Source: Riptortus pedestris
Lineage: Eukaryota > Arthropoda > Insecta > Hemiptera > Alydidae
Reading direction: 5' to 3'
NCBI GenBank assembly: GCA_019009955.1
Contig: CM032233.1
Coordinates: forward strand, 115,097,001 to 115,161,000
DNA: 64,000 nt
Shown: positions 1 through 13,104 of the stretch, piece by piece
Layout: the number at the start of each line of letters is the position of its first letter
Numbering within the stretch: the stretch's first letter is position 1
The notes under the pieces: model-generated
Database searches by the model: none
The model's input: the letters and a program-made list of their open reading frames with translations, nothing else
Told to the model about the DNA's origin: nothing
Made by a program: the position numbers and the translations under genes

Positions 1-1580
1 AAGTCACCAGTAAGCTTTCTGACAATAATGGTCAAAAAAGTCATAACTAATATTTTTACAAATCGATTGACTTTTATAATAATAAAAAGATATTTCAAAA
101 ATTATTTATACAATAATACACACTTTAAAAACAAAACCAATATAAATAAACTTTAAAATAAATTATCAAATAAATAAATACACATTCTTTCCCACTATAC
201 TTTCTAACATCTTAACATTAATAACCAAATGGCCCCATTCAAGTATATTTTTTTTTCAACGATTAATGACGTTTATGTGTATTTACATAGTACTATCTTC
301 TTAGAAAACAAGTGTACAAAACTAAAAGAGATACATTCACAATAACCGATATTATAAATTTCTATAATTTCAAGATTTAACAATATTATTGTTGAAATAA
401 AGAAAGGGATAAACTAAACCCTATAAAGGAATAAATAAAGAGGAATACAAGAAGAGGAGGGCAATTCAAGGAATGTTTAAATATTAACAAATATTACTCA
501 AATGTAATAATTTTTCGTTTTCTTTTTTTTTAACTCCTGGATATGTTTTAGCTTCCTGCAACATTCAGTTCATCCAAAAAGAGGCAGGCTAAGTTGAAGC
601 TTCTATTATACAATTTATACTTGATTGAAATATTAAAAATATAATTTAGAAACATCCATTGCATCTTCCAGAAATGTGTAATGTACTCATCATCAAAATT
701 TTACATAACTTTTAACAGAATATTCAAATATTAATTAAAACAAAAATAAAATAATAAACAAAAATAACTGATAATTTCAATGTATGTTTCTAGGGAATGT
801 TTGGCCCAATAAACAATTTTTATCTTACAACAAGTGATAAACACCTGCAAAATAGCAATGGAATATTAAAGCTTCAATACAAATATATTCCCGTTTTTTG
901 GGCTCTATTGTCTCATTGCAAGGCACCTCTATATCCCTTACACAATCTTACACAGTTCTCCCATCAATTAGTAGTTAGGTTATGCTTTAAAATTTGTATT
1001 TCTTTGTTTTTATAATGGTTGATATAACGATACAGAAGTAATTGTTGGAGCAAGAATATGTGTATAAACTTACAAAATTTATAAGTGGGTCATATTTTAT
1101 AAATGTTATGTCTAAAATGTAGTTTTACATTGCTTTATAATTTTAAACAAATTATAGACAATTTTATGCAAAAGCATATGTGAACTAAAATCCAATCGCT
1201 TTTTTTGTTTACTTTAGAAAGGAATTTCTGTATATTTCAATGATAATATTGTTAAATTATTAACACAACAATAGTTTTACCAGTTATAAATACTGTTGAT
1301 TGTGTAAAGTGACATCTGTGGCTTTGTAGTGCTATTAGTTATAATTATTATCAGTAAAAATGTTGGGTAAATACCCAGTGGACGGATTTCAATGTTTATT
1401 TTCTACATTTTCACTTGCTTTGCAATACTGAGTTTGCAATGTCTACTATTTCATTATATAAGAACTGTGCAGATCATATATGAGAAATAGTGTACCAACA
1501 ATCTGCAAGTCTGTGCAAAGAAGACACTTAACCTTGTAAGCTCATAGAAAGACAAGATGCTGTACAGGGTAAGAAGTATG
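1..1580 (-). other. Onecut 3' UTR and downstream flank
   Basis: This AT-rich sequence follows the Onecut stop codon on the minus strand. A canonical AATAAA lies at 1400-1395, about 180 nt after the stop, so a short 3' UTR is possible; a longer one cannot be excluded. I see no other gene. The short open frames here are uncoded-looking. Confidence 0.5.
1395..1400 (-). terminator. Possible polyadenylation signal for Onecut
   Basis: AATAAA on the minus strand, about 180 nt downstream of the stop. In DNA this AT-rich such hexamers occur often by chance, so use is unproven. Confidence 0.3.
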
Positions 1581-1775
1581 TCACAATAGGTCTTGTTGCA
1601 CAATACTGTCACTAGGTGACTGGTGACTACTTGTTGGTTTGGTTTCTGTCTCATCTTTCCACTTGTCCATAGAGCGTCTTCTTGCATTCATAAAAAAGTT
1701 TCCAACAGTTGTTGGCTCAAGCCCAAGTTGACGAGCAATTGTTACTTGCATTTCTTTTGAAGGGCGCTTTGTTTC
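1581..1775 (-). CDS. onecut: Onecut terminal coding exon: second part of homeodomain, C-terminus and stop
   Basis: This exon encodes 64 residues and a TGA stop (1583-1581). Seen: it opens in phase 0 straight after a strong acceptor (T-run then gcag, AG at 1777-1776). It contains the Onecut homeodomain signatures KRPSKEMQ, the third-helix run NFFMNARRRS and DKWKDE. Known of the family: ONECUT factors are nuclear DNA-binding proteins with one Cut domain and a divergent homeodomain. That homeodomain has phenylalanine where most have Trp48, and methionine at position 50; both are present here. The helix spacer GLEPTTVG differs from the vertebrate GLELTTVS and, as I remember it, matches protostome Onecut. 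The last 24 or so residues are Ser/Thr/Gln-rich and not conserved. The reading frame continues upstream of the acceptor to 1847 only by chance, through intron. Orthology is near certain; paralogue number cannot be judged. Confidence 0.95.
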   Translation of the reverse strand, partial: ETKRPSKEMQVTIARQLGLEPTTVGNFFMNARRRSMDKWKDETETKPTSSHQSPSDSIVQQDLL

Positions 1776-3136
1776 CTGCAAAAAAAAACAAATACTATTA
1801 GGATTCATATTTTCTTGCCAAAAATAATCGTTCAAAGTAATGATCAAAAATTAGGCTGAATTATACAAACAAACATGGACACAAATATATATATACATAT
1901 ATATAATATTAATTCATTTTAAAAATAGTCCCTTTATTTTCTGTAGATTCAAAGTAAATATTTCAAATCATCAGTGATCTGGGTGCATGCTTTTCAAGCA
2001 AGACTGTCTTCACTTCCAAATTTCAGTGGTGGAGGTCTACAGTCTTACAGGTATAAGATTTTCTCACTGTTCCACATTACAATAACCATGTTTGGTGTTA
2101 ATAATCTGTGAAAAAATTTGATTTTCTTTATTTTGTTCCTAATTTATTTATTTGCTTTACTATAATAAATACTGGCCTTTAAAGAGGAAAATTTATTCAT
2201 CATTTCTATAGTCTTTCTGTTTAAGGCATTTTAATGTATTAAATGACACGCTTAATTCTTCATAGGACGAGGGTCTTGCTTTTGGAGTTAATAATCATAC
2301 TTCTCGGTTCGAACTTCTTAAACAATTAAAAAGGTCATTCTTGTTACATTACCCTGTCAGAACGATTATATTGTCAACATAAAGTACTTGACCATTCCAG
2401 ACATGCTCAATTTCATGATGCCTTCTGTGTAGACTTCTCATAACTTTTATGTATCTACTCTTAAGACTAATGAGAAGACTATCCCCTTGCCAAATACCTC
2501 TACTCATAAAAAAGAAGACTTAAAGAATTCTTCTCATTGGCCCTCAAATTTCTTTCTACTTCACTGTAATGGCTTTTATTGTCATCAGGATCCTAGGGCC
2601 TTCTTACATTCTAAAACAGTCTACTCGCAGGCAACAAAGTCAAAATTTTTTTAAAAGCTAAATATTGTTGTCCCTGCCTTCTCTAATGCTGTATGCTTTC
2701 TGTAACGATCAATATCTGGTCTTAATTTTTTACACAGCATTCCCAATAACCTGATAGGTATTTGCAAATGTTTTTCAAGAGATCTATTCTATTGATTTTT
2801 TCTGGAGAAAATCCTGTTTTTCAGGTTCCCTTTTTTTATGAAAGATCAGAAATGCTTTCTGAACCTTTCACAGATCAAGAGATCTAAATAATGAAACTGT
2901 TAGGAGAGTCTTAGGACAGCTATAGGAAGATCATTAGCTTATTTAAAAAAAAAAAAAGATGTGATAGTTAATATAAAAAAAACAACCTAAAATCAGAAAA
3001 TTCAAATGCAGGTATTTTTAATGAATTCTCAATGGAGGCATTTATTAATACTACAATAATTTGGAAATTTTCATTAGATTAATGTTATTTGAATGTTTAA
3101 TATTTTCACTAAAATATATAGTAAAATATTTATTAC
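1776..3136 (-). other. Onecut intron between the two homeodomain exons
   Basis: A 1361-bp intron with donor GTAATA at the 3136 end and acceptor gcag at 1776. It holds the decayed LINE fragment listed at 2240-2560 and otherwise AT-rich sequence in which I see nothing. Confidence 0.85.
2240..2560 (-). pseudogene. Decayed LINE reverse-transcriptase fragment
   Basis: Minus-strand translation shows a degenerate catalytic core: GIWQGDS (about 2500-2480), like the conserved glycine-arginine-glutamine-glycine-aspartate region before the active site, and about 30 residues later LYVDNIIV (about 2395-2366), where the second Asp of the YxDD box is replaced by Asn. Downstream residues resemble the region that follows this box in LINE polymerases. 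Stops and frame breaks interrupt it. The clade is uncertain, perhaps RTE-like. It lies inside the short Onecut intron, so it is a dead insertion. Confidence 0.4.
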
Positions 3137-3249
3137 CTTAAAAATAGCCTGCAGGGTACGTCGCTGCAGGTCTGTGAAAACCAATCGTGGTTTCTTGGGA
3201 GCAGACGTATGATCGGAGTGGATCGTTGAGTCGTCTTTCCGTTTGCAAG
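3137..3249 (-). CDS. onecut: Onecut internal coding exon: basic linker and first half of homeodomain
   Basis: This 113-nt exon carries 2 nt completing a split codon followed by 37 codons. Seen: the acceptor is ttttacag (AG 3251-3250) and the donor is GTAATA starting at 3136. The peptide starts CKRKDD, a basic linker, then gives KKPRLVFTDLQRRTL and QAIFK, the N-terminal arm and helix 1 of the Onecut homeodomain. The 3' end is phase 0 and joins exactly to the exon at 1775, restoring a continuous homeodomain. The 5' end needs one base from upstream (phase 1), which matches the end phase of the microexon at 35252-35229. The frame is intact with no stop. It is too short to appear as a long open frame; it was recognised from family motifs and splice sites. 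Confidence 0.95.
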
Positions 3250-4039
3250 CTGTAAAAGATAAATCAATAGTTAAAGAAGTTCATAATAGGCTAATTATGA
3301 ATTTGCCTTAGCATTAAAACTACTACAATATTGTAAAAATATTACGTTATTATAGGCAAGTTATAGAATATATATAAAAGTGAAATAAATTTAAAATTAT
3401 ATATAATAACTAATCATGTTATCATAAATATGAAAGAATTTTACAACTTATGATATTTTCATAAATTTTCTAAACACTGCATAATGTTTTAATTCAACGA
3501 ACCATAAAACACAATGAAATTATTATTATTTTAGAATTTTATAGTTTTTATTGATCATTATCAATATATGAAAAAAAAAAAAACACACACTGCAATATAT
3601 AATTTTATGACTAATTGGATGACTACTATTATATAAAATGATAATATGTTGAGAACACATTGACATACATTAACTTTTAGTAAATTTGGTGACTATAGGT
3701 CTGATAAACTTCATGTAGCAATGTTATGATCCTTATCAATACTAATGAAGGCTGAATCTCTTAATATAGATTGTTATATTTTCATACCTCTGGGAAATGC
3801 TTTTTTTTAATTCTTAAATTTTGTTACCAATGCTATGCGATTTATTTATTCACAGTTCTGCCTATCATAAATAAAGGAGTTTCCTTTCTTTTGAACATGT
3901 ATTCCCAAACCTTATATTTCTCATCATGTTTAATGCGCATAATAACACCTTCCTTTTTATATTTACATTTTTTCTCCCTGCTTTTGTTAAACCGTTGACA
4001 TCTCTCTTTTATTTTTAATTTTATTTATTTATTTTTTCA

Positions 4040-4912
4040 CTTCTTCTTTTGTGCTATTGGTTCTCTTCTGCTCCTTTCGCTTCTTCCTCATTCAAATTTC
4101 CAACTGAAACCACTTATTCTTTAGAAAGATTTTCTGATGACAAAACAAAGGTGGCTGGAGGAGATTTGGATAGTTCCCTCAACATTTTTTCTTCCAGATA
4201 CGCTACACCTCTAATTATGCTTACTGTTTTTGCGCCCAGATCTACAACTTTGAAACCATTTACATCTTTGTTATAATCAATGAATATAAGTTCAGAGAAA
4301 GAATGACCTATTTTTATTTTTTACTTTTCTTTGTGTATTTGGACGATGGCTTCGCAACCAAAAAAATCCAGAAAATGAAGATGTGTTTTCTTTAGAATTA
4401 TGCAAAGCATGGTGTTGTGCCCTAGAGAGGATTTGATAGACTCCCGTTACAGTGGTGGATGCTGCTTTACTCAAATAGGTTTTAGCGAGTACAGTGTCTT
4501 AAAGTAAATATCTTCCCTTTTTTACACTTTTTCTATTTCCCTGCTCAGCCATACTCTGTTGATGTGAGTGTAGCAGTTGATGGATGATCAACACATTGGT
4601 CCTTTAAGATGTTAGCCAAATGATTGATATGTTCCTTCCTATTGCCTGAGTGCTAAGATTTTAACCAGTCTAATTTTCAATAGAGTTCCAATATTTCTTA
4701 AATATTTAAGGAATTTAATCTCTAGATTCAAGTAGTCAATATATAAGCGTATTGAGATGAGTTGTCAACTAAAATGAAGAAGTAGATCATATAACACCTA
4801 ATAGATTGAACATTCATTAGTCCACATAACTCAAGAGGTTGTTTAACTTGAAATTTAAATTTTGCTGCCAAAGATGGGAACTGTAAAAGCCAACATCTAT
4901 CACTTACCAACT
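4040..4912 (-). pseudogene. Decayed Ty1/copia retrotransposon fragment (integrase region)
   Basis: Minus-strand reading gives pieces of a copia-type integrase. About 4850-4740 reads KQPLELCGLMNVQSI followed by YFFILVDNSSQYAYI, which fits the segment around the first catalytic Asp of integrase. About 4380-4200 reads FGCEAIVQIHKEK and then NGFKVVDLGAKTVSIIR with VAYLEE, fitting the C-terminal part of copia integrases. Several frameshifts and stops separate the pieces, and the reverse transcriptase and LTRs are missing. It is an old truncated copy just upstream, in coordinate terms, of the plus-strand LINE. Confidence 0.6.
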
Positions 4913-5219
4913 GTTAGAATATGAACGAAAATCAACACAGTGTGTCCTAGGGTATGTGAGCCCAATGCTTCAAATAAATATAAAGGCGAGTCGGACAAAA
5001 TATGTCTTTATTAGTTAATTGACAACAATAATGACTTTGTGGAAGGTGTGCCACCTAATCAAGAGGAGATTTAAGGCTCAGTACAATAAGGATCAGACAA
5101 AGAACATGATCGCCTAGAAAGGCCAGACAGGAAGAGGATTCTGTAATTTTAAGATAGAAAACGTTTCCTATTTGGACATCATTTAAGTATCTGAAGGGCA
5201 TGACAATACCAGGGCAATA

Positions 5220-8075
5220 ACATAGAAATAAGCTTTAGACCCAGACTACTCCAATGGACTGTGCAATCACAAAGATGAATTGACAACACTTCTTCAGGAC
5301 AAAAATATAGACATTGCACTTCTGACTGAGACACATCTTACGAGCTGACACACATTTTACATTAATTTTTAACTTACAGGACTGATCATCCGGATGAAAC
5401 AGCTCATGAAGGTACAGCTGTGCTTATCAGGACCAACCTCACTCACTATCTGCTTCCTAATCAGTTCCCTTCTAACCCTTTCCAAAGCACTACCATAAGC
5501 TTTCAATCTACATCCCGACTCCCTATCTCCGTGTCGGCAGTATACTGTCCTCCTAACAAATCCGTGTCGGCACAATTATTTCATGATTTCTTCAAATACT
5601 TGGGACCTCAATTTATTGCTGGTGGAGACTACAATGATAAACATTATCAATGGGACTGCAGAACATCGAACATTCGTGGACATGGTCTCCTCCAGACCCT
5701 CTCGACCTTTCCTTCTAATGTCCTTACTCCATCTTCTTGCACCTACTGGCCCACTTCCCGTTCTAAACTCCCTGATATATTAGACTATTTCGTTACCTCA
5801 AGCCTTTCCCGAATCCCTACCTCATCGTTCATACTAGATGACCTTTCATCCAATCATAGTCCTGTTCTTTTTCTATTCAACACAAATTCCAATCTTTTCC
5901 GACTTCCCGACAAGTCGTCCCTTACCCCTGGACCGGTTGATTGGACATCCTTTCAAACGTTAATTGACACAAATATTGACTTAAACATTTTTCTAAATAT
6001 GGAAACAGAGATAGACGATGCAGTACAAAATATAATAGTTAGTTACAATTCAAAAATCCCTTCACTACTCAACTCAAATTTCACCACGGGCAAACACATT
6101 ACCAAAAGAGACCTTTCTTCCAACACATTTACGAACTCTACTCCAAAAAAAAAAGACAAGACAAAGCTCGCTTATCCTTCTAACAAGACAAAGCTGAACC
6201 AACTAACTTGAAAACTCAAAACAGAATTAACACATTACTCCAATGATTAATTCATACACCAAGAACCTTAACACCTCTGATAACTCCTCCTTGCCACCTA
6301 GCACCTTCTCTCCAACAAATCCTCCCGCCTTCCCATATGTCGTAAGGATGGCAACTGGGCCAAGTCTTAATATGATGTAGCAACAACGTTTGGTTAACAC
6401 TTGGCCAAGGTGTTTATTCTTCACGGCAATATCCAAGGCCCCCACCATTCCTCCTTTGTCGCCAATCAACCGGACATACCTATTCCCTTATCGATTCCTC
6501 CTACAGCATTCAACACTTCTGAAGTTATTAATATCATTAACGAACTCCCTCCCAACAAGACACCTGGTTATGACATAATTACTTCCCGCATCCTTAAAAA
6601 TCTTCCAAGAAAAGCTGTCCTGTTTTTCACTTATATCTATAATGCTGCCCTCAGAACAACCAACTTACCTCTACTCTGAAAATTCTCTGTATATGATCCC
6701 TAAATCTATAAAACCGTCACAGCTTCCTTCTTACTATCACCCCCTTGCACTTCTTCTTATCATGGGAAAAATCCTTGAAAACCTCATCCTTAAATGCCTA
6801 TATCCACTCCTTGACGCCATAATCCCTCCCCATCAATTTGGTTTCCGACAATCCATTCCACCGTCCAGAAATGCCACAGAATAGTTGATTTTATTGCTTT
6901 CTCGTTCTAAAATAAGAAGTACTGCTCTGGAGTCTTCCTTGACATAGCCCAAGCTTTCGATAAGGCTTGGCACCAAGGTTTATTGTTTAAACGAAAAAAT
7001 ACACTCTCTTTTACCTACTACCTCATCCTTAAATCATACCTTTCTGACAGACACTTTCAAGTTTCATTTGGCTCCTCAGTATCCACCTTATTTACCTAAC
7101 TGGCAGGTGTACCACTGGGAGGGGGGGGGGCATTCTAAGTCCTTTACTATTTCTTCCCTATACTGCCGACATCCCATCACATCCTGAAACTTCCCATTTC
7201 ACGTATGCAGACGATACGGCAAACTTAACGTCTAACTCAGATCCAAATATGGCATCCGCATCTCTACAAGAACACCTAGCTCTGCTAGAATCCTGGCTGA
7301 CTCAGTGGAGGATCATGGTCAACAGCAGCAAATCAAGCCATCCATGTATCATTTACTCTCCGACGTTCCACTTGCCCTCCAGGTACACTCAATAGCGCAC
7401 TAATTCCTCAAAAATTGCAAATTAGGTATCTAGGGCTCACATTAGGCAAGTGACTAACTTGGAAACCTCACATCATATTAAAAACAAAAGAATTGAATCG
7501 ACGATACAGACTCCTACTAAGACTACTTGACAACAGATCTAAACTATCACTACATAACAAACAATTGATTTACTCAACAATACTCAGACCAATATGGACA
7601 ATACGGACTTGAACTCTGGGATTCCACTAAACCATCAATTTCCTATAAAATCTAAACCCCCTAACCCAAAATATTCTGCAAAATAACAGATTTCCCATTT
7701 TACATATCCAATTTAACTCTCTATCACAACCTCAACATTCCTTTTGTCCATGTCCTCGCAAAATCCCGATATCAGAAATTCCACTCTCTTCTTCCCACAC
7801 ATCCTAATCCTTTAGTCGAATGACTCTCATCTACCCATATTCCAGAAAACCCTAGACGGCGTCTGAAGTGTAAGTGGCCAAGAGATCTTCTTGTATAGTG
7901 CAAAGGATAACTCCATACATTACAATCCAATGTGCATTCCAATGTGGGTATTGCCAATGGACAACTTCCCACCTCAAGTCAATAACAAGCCAATTTATTA
8001 TTATATTACATTTAATTTGCTTACAATATTTATATATTGTTGCAAATAAACAAATAAATATTAAAAAAAAGATCT
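5220..8075 (+). pseudogene. Jockey-like LINE, nearly full-length pol, inactivated
   Basis: Non-LTR retrotransposons copy their RNA at a nicked target with an endonuclease and a reverse transcriptase. Domains in order: an N-terminal endonuclease start near 5265-5335 in another frame (DKNIDIALLTETHL), then the long open frame 5420-6211 with AGGDYNDKH and LPDILDYFVT and SNHSPVLF of an exonuclease/endonuclease/phosphatase fold. Reverse-transcriptase pieces follow: NKTPGYDIITSRILKNL (about 6555-6605), GKILENLILKCLYPLLD and HQFGFRQ (about 6760-6850), LDIAQAFDKAWH (about 6940-6975, catalytic Asp present), FTYADDTANL (about 7198-7227, catalytic YADD present). The 3' region to 7800 is recognisable, and the element ends in an A-rich tail near 8075. 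No RNase H is seen. Multiple stops and frameshifts and a G-run insertion near 7122-7130 kill it. No ORF1 was recognised. Confidence 0.85.
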
Positions 8076-8089
8076 AGACTGTTTGCAGG

Positions 8090-9400
8090 GTTCAGATGCT
8101 CCCATGATTTGCAGAAAGCATTCAGATTCAAGATCTCTCAGACAAGCTGTTATTAGACCGATGGTAGTGAAACATGGACTTTCAGGGAAGACGAGCACTG
8201 TTAAAAATATTTGAGCCATAAAAGAGTGCCACTGATGGCACATTAGAAGCAACATCAAAGTAATCGAGTTGCAAGGTAAACCTGGTATGCTATTAAATAA
8301 GTCAATTTTTTTTCATACTCAAGATTTGATTGGCGTTTCCTGCTGATAAGTATTTGGTTAAGATATCTGGGGATTTGAGGCCCTTGTTAGCTTTTTTTCC
8401 CCTAGATCCCCCCTCTGGTTCAGATACTGAATAGGCCTTCCACTCAATCATGAGGGACACCCAGCATTGCCCTAGTTGTGACTTCAATATCACCAACATT
8501 TTTTGTGGAATTTATCTGGTGTAAAATGTCTAGCCCAGGAGTGTATCTATTGAGTAGGCTTCCATAATGTACCTTTTTTTCTTCCTCCTTAATGATAAAA
8601 GACCATCACATTCAGCTGCATACATGTATAGTTGTTTTGACATGATCGTCATAAACCCAATGAGTGAAGTTGGCCAGTACCTAGTAGTAACAGTGCCTGG
8701 CCACCACGAGAGACATAACAATCTTAGAAGACGTGGGCCACTGTCTTTGTCACTTCGCAACCTGCAATATAGAGAGGTATCCCATCATCCATTTGTCATT
8801 GGGAAGTCCTGGTAGCAGGTGAGATCACTATCTATCTATGACAAATTTTCTGGATGAAATGCCTCCGAAAAATGACAGAAAATTCACCCGATAGCCTATT
8901 TACACTTCGAATTATAATAATAGGGTAATATTATCATTGGAATTATATTGTTTCTCAGTCCACCATTATTTCCTTGTAATGCTGAGCTTCAAGCCTAGCC
9001 TGACCATGGGCACCCTCGTGTCCCTCAACCTTCTAGTACAACCTTTAGTTATAGGTAACCCTAGCTGCCATAAGGTCCAATTTTTCTAGACGTTGGAGGG
9101 GGCAAAGGCCAACCCTGGAATAAGTACACTTAAGCATAGAATACCAAAGCCTCCATATGCTATGGGTACATGTTTCATGGAAATACTCCAAAGGAGAAAC
9201 CTCGGGCAATTGCTGCCTTCATACCGCAGCCATGACCTTGATATCCTTGATGATCCTTGATTGTCCAAGGACTAGTGTGAGACACAGTTCTACACCAAGC
9301 TATGTACAAACTACAATATTGGGGCTGTGACTGCATAGAAGCCACATTCCTTCTAGTTTGAAAAAAACTACAAAACCCAATGTTTTCCAACGTGGAAAGT
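8090..9400. other. Non-repetitive-looking, moderate-GC block, probably old mobile DNA
   Basis: Base composition is higher in GC than the AT-rich background. Short open frames occur on both strands, mainly minus (for example 8258-8061, 8499-8302, 8760-8530), broken by stops. I recognise no domain. It is probably the remains of a transposable element, given its position next to the LINE tail, but this is a guess. Confidence 0.25.
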
Positions 9401-10701
9401 AATATATCAATTCCCCTCTTGAGAACCCTTGTAGTTTTGTCATTCAGTTTATCAATCAGTCTGTTTCAGAATTTGTATCTAAGCAATGAGAATATTTAAA
9501 TTCACAATTTTTTCCGAGCAACAATTTAACACTTTTATTCGATCAATTGAACAATCACTATATATATATATATAAAACCATATACCACTATGAATGTGTG
9601 TGTGTGTGTGTGTATATACATTGTAACATGTACAATTCCCAGAGCTGAACTATAAAGTAAAAAGAGCATAATAAATGCCGAAAATACAAAAGGTTCCAAA
9701 AGTCACGGCAAATGTCTACCTGAAGAAGTGCCGTTTGAGCGCTATATTAACACCATCGAGTATTTATATTTATTATATATCAAATAGAAAGATTAGAGGA
9801 AGAAAAATGCTACATCAACTACAGCAATTGTGGATTATTTAGATTGTTCATGTAGTGAACACATCTGTTTCAAAGGAAATAAAAAATCTACAAAATATGA
9901 TCCTTTTTGAGGTAGCGATAGTACAACGGTCAAAGCAAGCTACGCCTGAAGAACACTCTTGGTTACGGGACCCTAACTGCAGAACGCTGTCTCTCTCCTC
10001 TTAATATTTTTTGATCATGGAAAGCTCCCCATCTCTCATATGCAGAACGAAGGATGAAATATGAAGCATACATCACCATTGAAGATCCTGTTTGTCATTT
10101 GCCATCGAAACCATCGTTATAAGTCCAGATCTGGTGAGTTTAATAATCGAATGCTCTGAATTTTTTTAGGGTGAGATGTTTTTTAATGTATATTATTTAT
10201 GTTATATAATTATTGATAATTTAAATGCTAATGCATGTTTAATTACCATCTGTCTCCTCACTTGTTAACCGAAGACTTTTGAAGATATATTTTGAATGTT
10301 ATCACATTATAAAGCTATGTTTTGATTATAAATAAATTCCAATTTATCTGCATAAAGAGTTCAACATTTTCTTTTTAAATAAATCTTTATTAATTAAATA
10401 ATCTGATGATAATTGTTCCCAAGCATAGACTTGAGTAGTCATGAGTTATTTGATTTAATTAATAAAAATATTTTAAATGGTTTATCAAATCCACTTCTTA
10501 ACTTCCTAGAGTTAGAATTTCTTAATAATATATTTAATTATTAATTTTTTGTACTATGAGCATAAGCTAAATACTTTTTGGTCTATAATGACAAACATTT
10601 TTTTGTCTATAATGACATTTACTAGCTCCAGGACACTATAAAATACATTAAGCCATAAAGGAAAATAAAATAACTCTCATATATATATATAATATGTATA
10701 T

Positions 10702-10977
10702 GTTACCGTGAAAGACCGAAATCAGAGAATGTCGACATTTACCGGTGAATGTCAACAAACACCAAATACGTCGGTGAAAGATCGAATATTTCATTACATT
10801 CTTGTACATTCGGACCCTCGCCGGTGTATGTCGACAATCAGTCCATGGAGAATGTCGACATTCACCGTTGAAAATAAGAAATAAGGGCATTTAGCAAATA
10901 TTTCGGACATACACCAAGCAACTATGTTGAGATTCACCGGTGATGTCGACATTCTTCAGATTTCAGTGTTTCGCCGT

Positions 10978-10980
<3 letters not shown>
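10702..10980. mobile_element. MITE-like element with terminal inverted repeats inside a (TA)n array
   Basis: The ends form imperfect terminal inverted repeats of about 37 bp: the left begins GTTACCGTGAAAGACCG and the right, inverted, begins GTTACGGCGAAACACTG. The element is 279 bp, has no coding capacity and sits in TA-repeat DNA, so any TA target duplication is masked. The interior carries several copies in both orientations of a short motif around the palindrome ATGTCGACAT next to CACCGGTG. No transposase partner is present in this window. Confidence 0.7.

Positions 10981-11026
<46 letters not shown>
10981..11026. repeat. (TA)n microsatellite
   Basis: Uninterrupted TA dinucleotide tract abutting the right end of the MITE-like element. 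Confidence 0.95.
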
Positions 11027-11034
<8 letters not shown>

Positions 11035-12825
11035 TCTTTCATATCATAGTTCTTTCAGTTAATTTGTTTGTGTAGTGTTATTTGAATATCCTTGATGACT
11101 GCCGATGGATTTATCCTTATCTCTTATGGTTGTCGGTCACATAGGTTGAAATGAAACATCAGCTTACCAACACTTTGGTACAATTTATTACCTTTGTTTA
11201 GGGCGTGCAATATTACAAATATATTAATAGTATATAGAATTAATTAACTTGTTGTTTATTTTTTAACTCCTAGGATTAGCAAGACCTTGCGCCAAGGCAT
11301 CCTGGGCACTATGATAGGGTACAAAATGGTCTACTCGTTAGAGTCCCTTTACTCGAATATGAAGGACCCCATCAAACTAGGGTCTAGATCTGTGTATGGG
11401 GGTGGGGGGCACCGTTGTGCTCATGGAATAAGATTGAGGGGGAGCATTTGAAGAATGTAATTACTCAAAATCAACTGTTAGAAGGGGCAAGTATTTATCT
11501 CTGCCTTAATCCATTCAAAGCTCCCTGGTTCATTCTACAGTCTGATTTTATTGCTATACTGTCTCCAACTCTCCTTCCCAAAATATTTACTTTTATTTTA
11601 AATTTCTTTTAGCATTTTGACTAAATTGCAATATTCTGATTGTGAAGAGCAGTATTTTGTTCGTAAGTAGTTTTAAATAATGACATTTGTACTATAGTTT
11701 AATATATATGTATTCCCTAAGAAAAAGAAAACAAAAAAAAATAGGAATAATAATAATAATAATTAACTAATTAAGTAACCCTATATGCTATTAATATATT
11801 TGTAATATTGCTGGCCTTGACAAAGGTAATAAATTGTATCGAAATTAAGCTGATGTAGTTACATTTCAACCTACGTGACAGACAATGACAAAAGATGAGG
11901 ACAAAGTAGTATAAATGTATTACCATGTAAGCAATGTGTTGATAAGACCTCAAATACATTAATAAATAAAATTAAATCCATAAAATAGTCTGTCACTCAG
12001 TGGCTGACACACTCCATTGAGTTCAAATGTTTTGAAATGACACACTGATTGCCGTATCATATTCCATTCTCTATTTCTTCATGATTTCTTTGTTACAAGA
12101 CTTGAGGTTTAAGCTGGCGATGACTTTTTAGTGACATAATAGCCACAAATGAAAACCTCACGAGTGGGAGTGGTAGATTATTAATGATGGAAACATAAAA
12201 AGACAAATGACTACGTTAATCTTTGAGTTTGATAGAACAACAGTTGTAGTACATTACGTTATCAACAATAACAGAGATATTTTAATAACTGTCCAAAGAT
12301 ATTTAAATATTGAGTTTAGTAACTATTGAACAAAAGCTGCCACCATAAAACAATTCTCAGACGTACACAAACGTAAACACTCACATTTGATGGAATGCTT
12401 CATAACATTATGAGTACGAAATCAACAACATATATTCCTTCAGGCAAATCTGTTAAATAATATCACCCGATCAAAGAGGGCTGAGTAGTTTTTCAGGAGA
12501 TTTATTGTAAGCCGATTTTCGAAAATTAATCAAAATCTTTAAAGCCACTTGAAATATAAGGATTGAATTATAGACCTGATAAAAGGTTGGGGGGGGGGTC
12601 CTAGAGAGGGGATAGGAGCAAGCAGTTAAGATGAACACAGGCCAACAAAGCCCATCGTTGAATTTCTAATAAATGATTTTGTAATGGCGATAATACAAAT
12701 GTTGAGTATAAAAACAGTCAGAAATCTTTTTATTTTATAAAAAAATGACTTTATAAAGTAAAATGGAATTGAAAGTAATTCACAATTTCCTATTGTAGAG
12801 GTTGGAATTTGCATAACTTTGAGGT

Positions 12826-13060
12826 AAAAAAGTCTGTCACACAGGGGCTGCGTTAACTCAACAGATTTCCCAAGTGCGTCATGTATTTGCATTTATCTCA
12901 AAACGTAAAAGTTCAATGAGACACATTATTTAGTATTTGAGTTTCAAATAAAGTACTTCATAATATAAGAGCTTATTGTTAATATGACATGAATAGGAGT
13001 GGGGGCTTACTGAGAGCCAAAAACTAAAAAATGCAAATATCTCCGTTAATACTGAAGATA

Positions 13061-13104
<44 letters not shown>

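Noticed and set aside
1776..1847. Extension of the terminal Onecut exon upstream to a Met at 1847
   Set aside because: The homeodomain breaks at the GCAG acceptor. Residues upstream do not match the family, and the exon at 3137 supplies the proper N-terminal half.
4049..4276. Plus-strand 75-codon frame as a coding region
   Set aside because: It is the antisense shadow of the decayed copia integrase on the minus strand.
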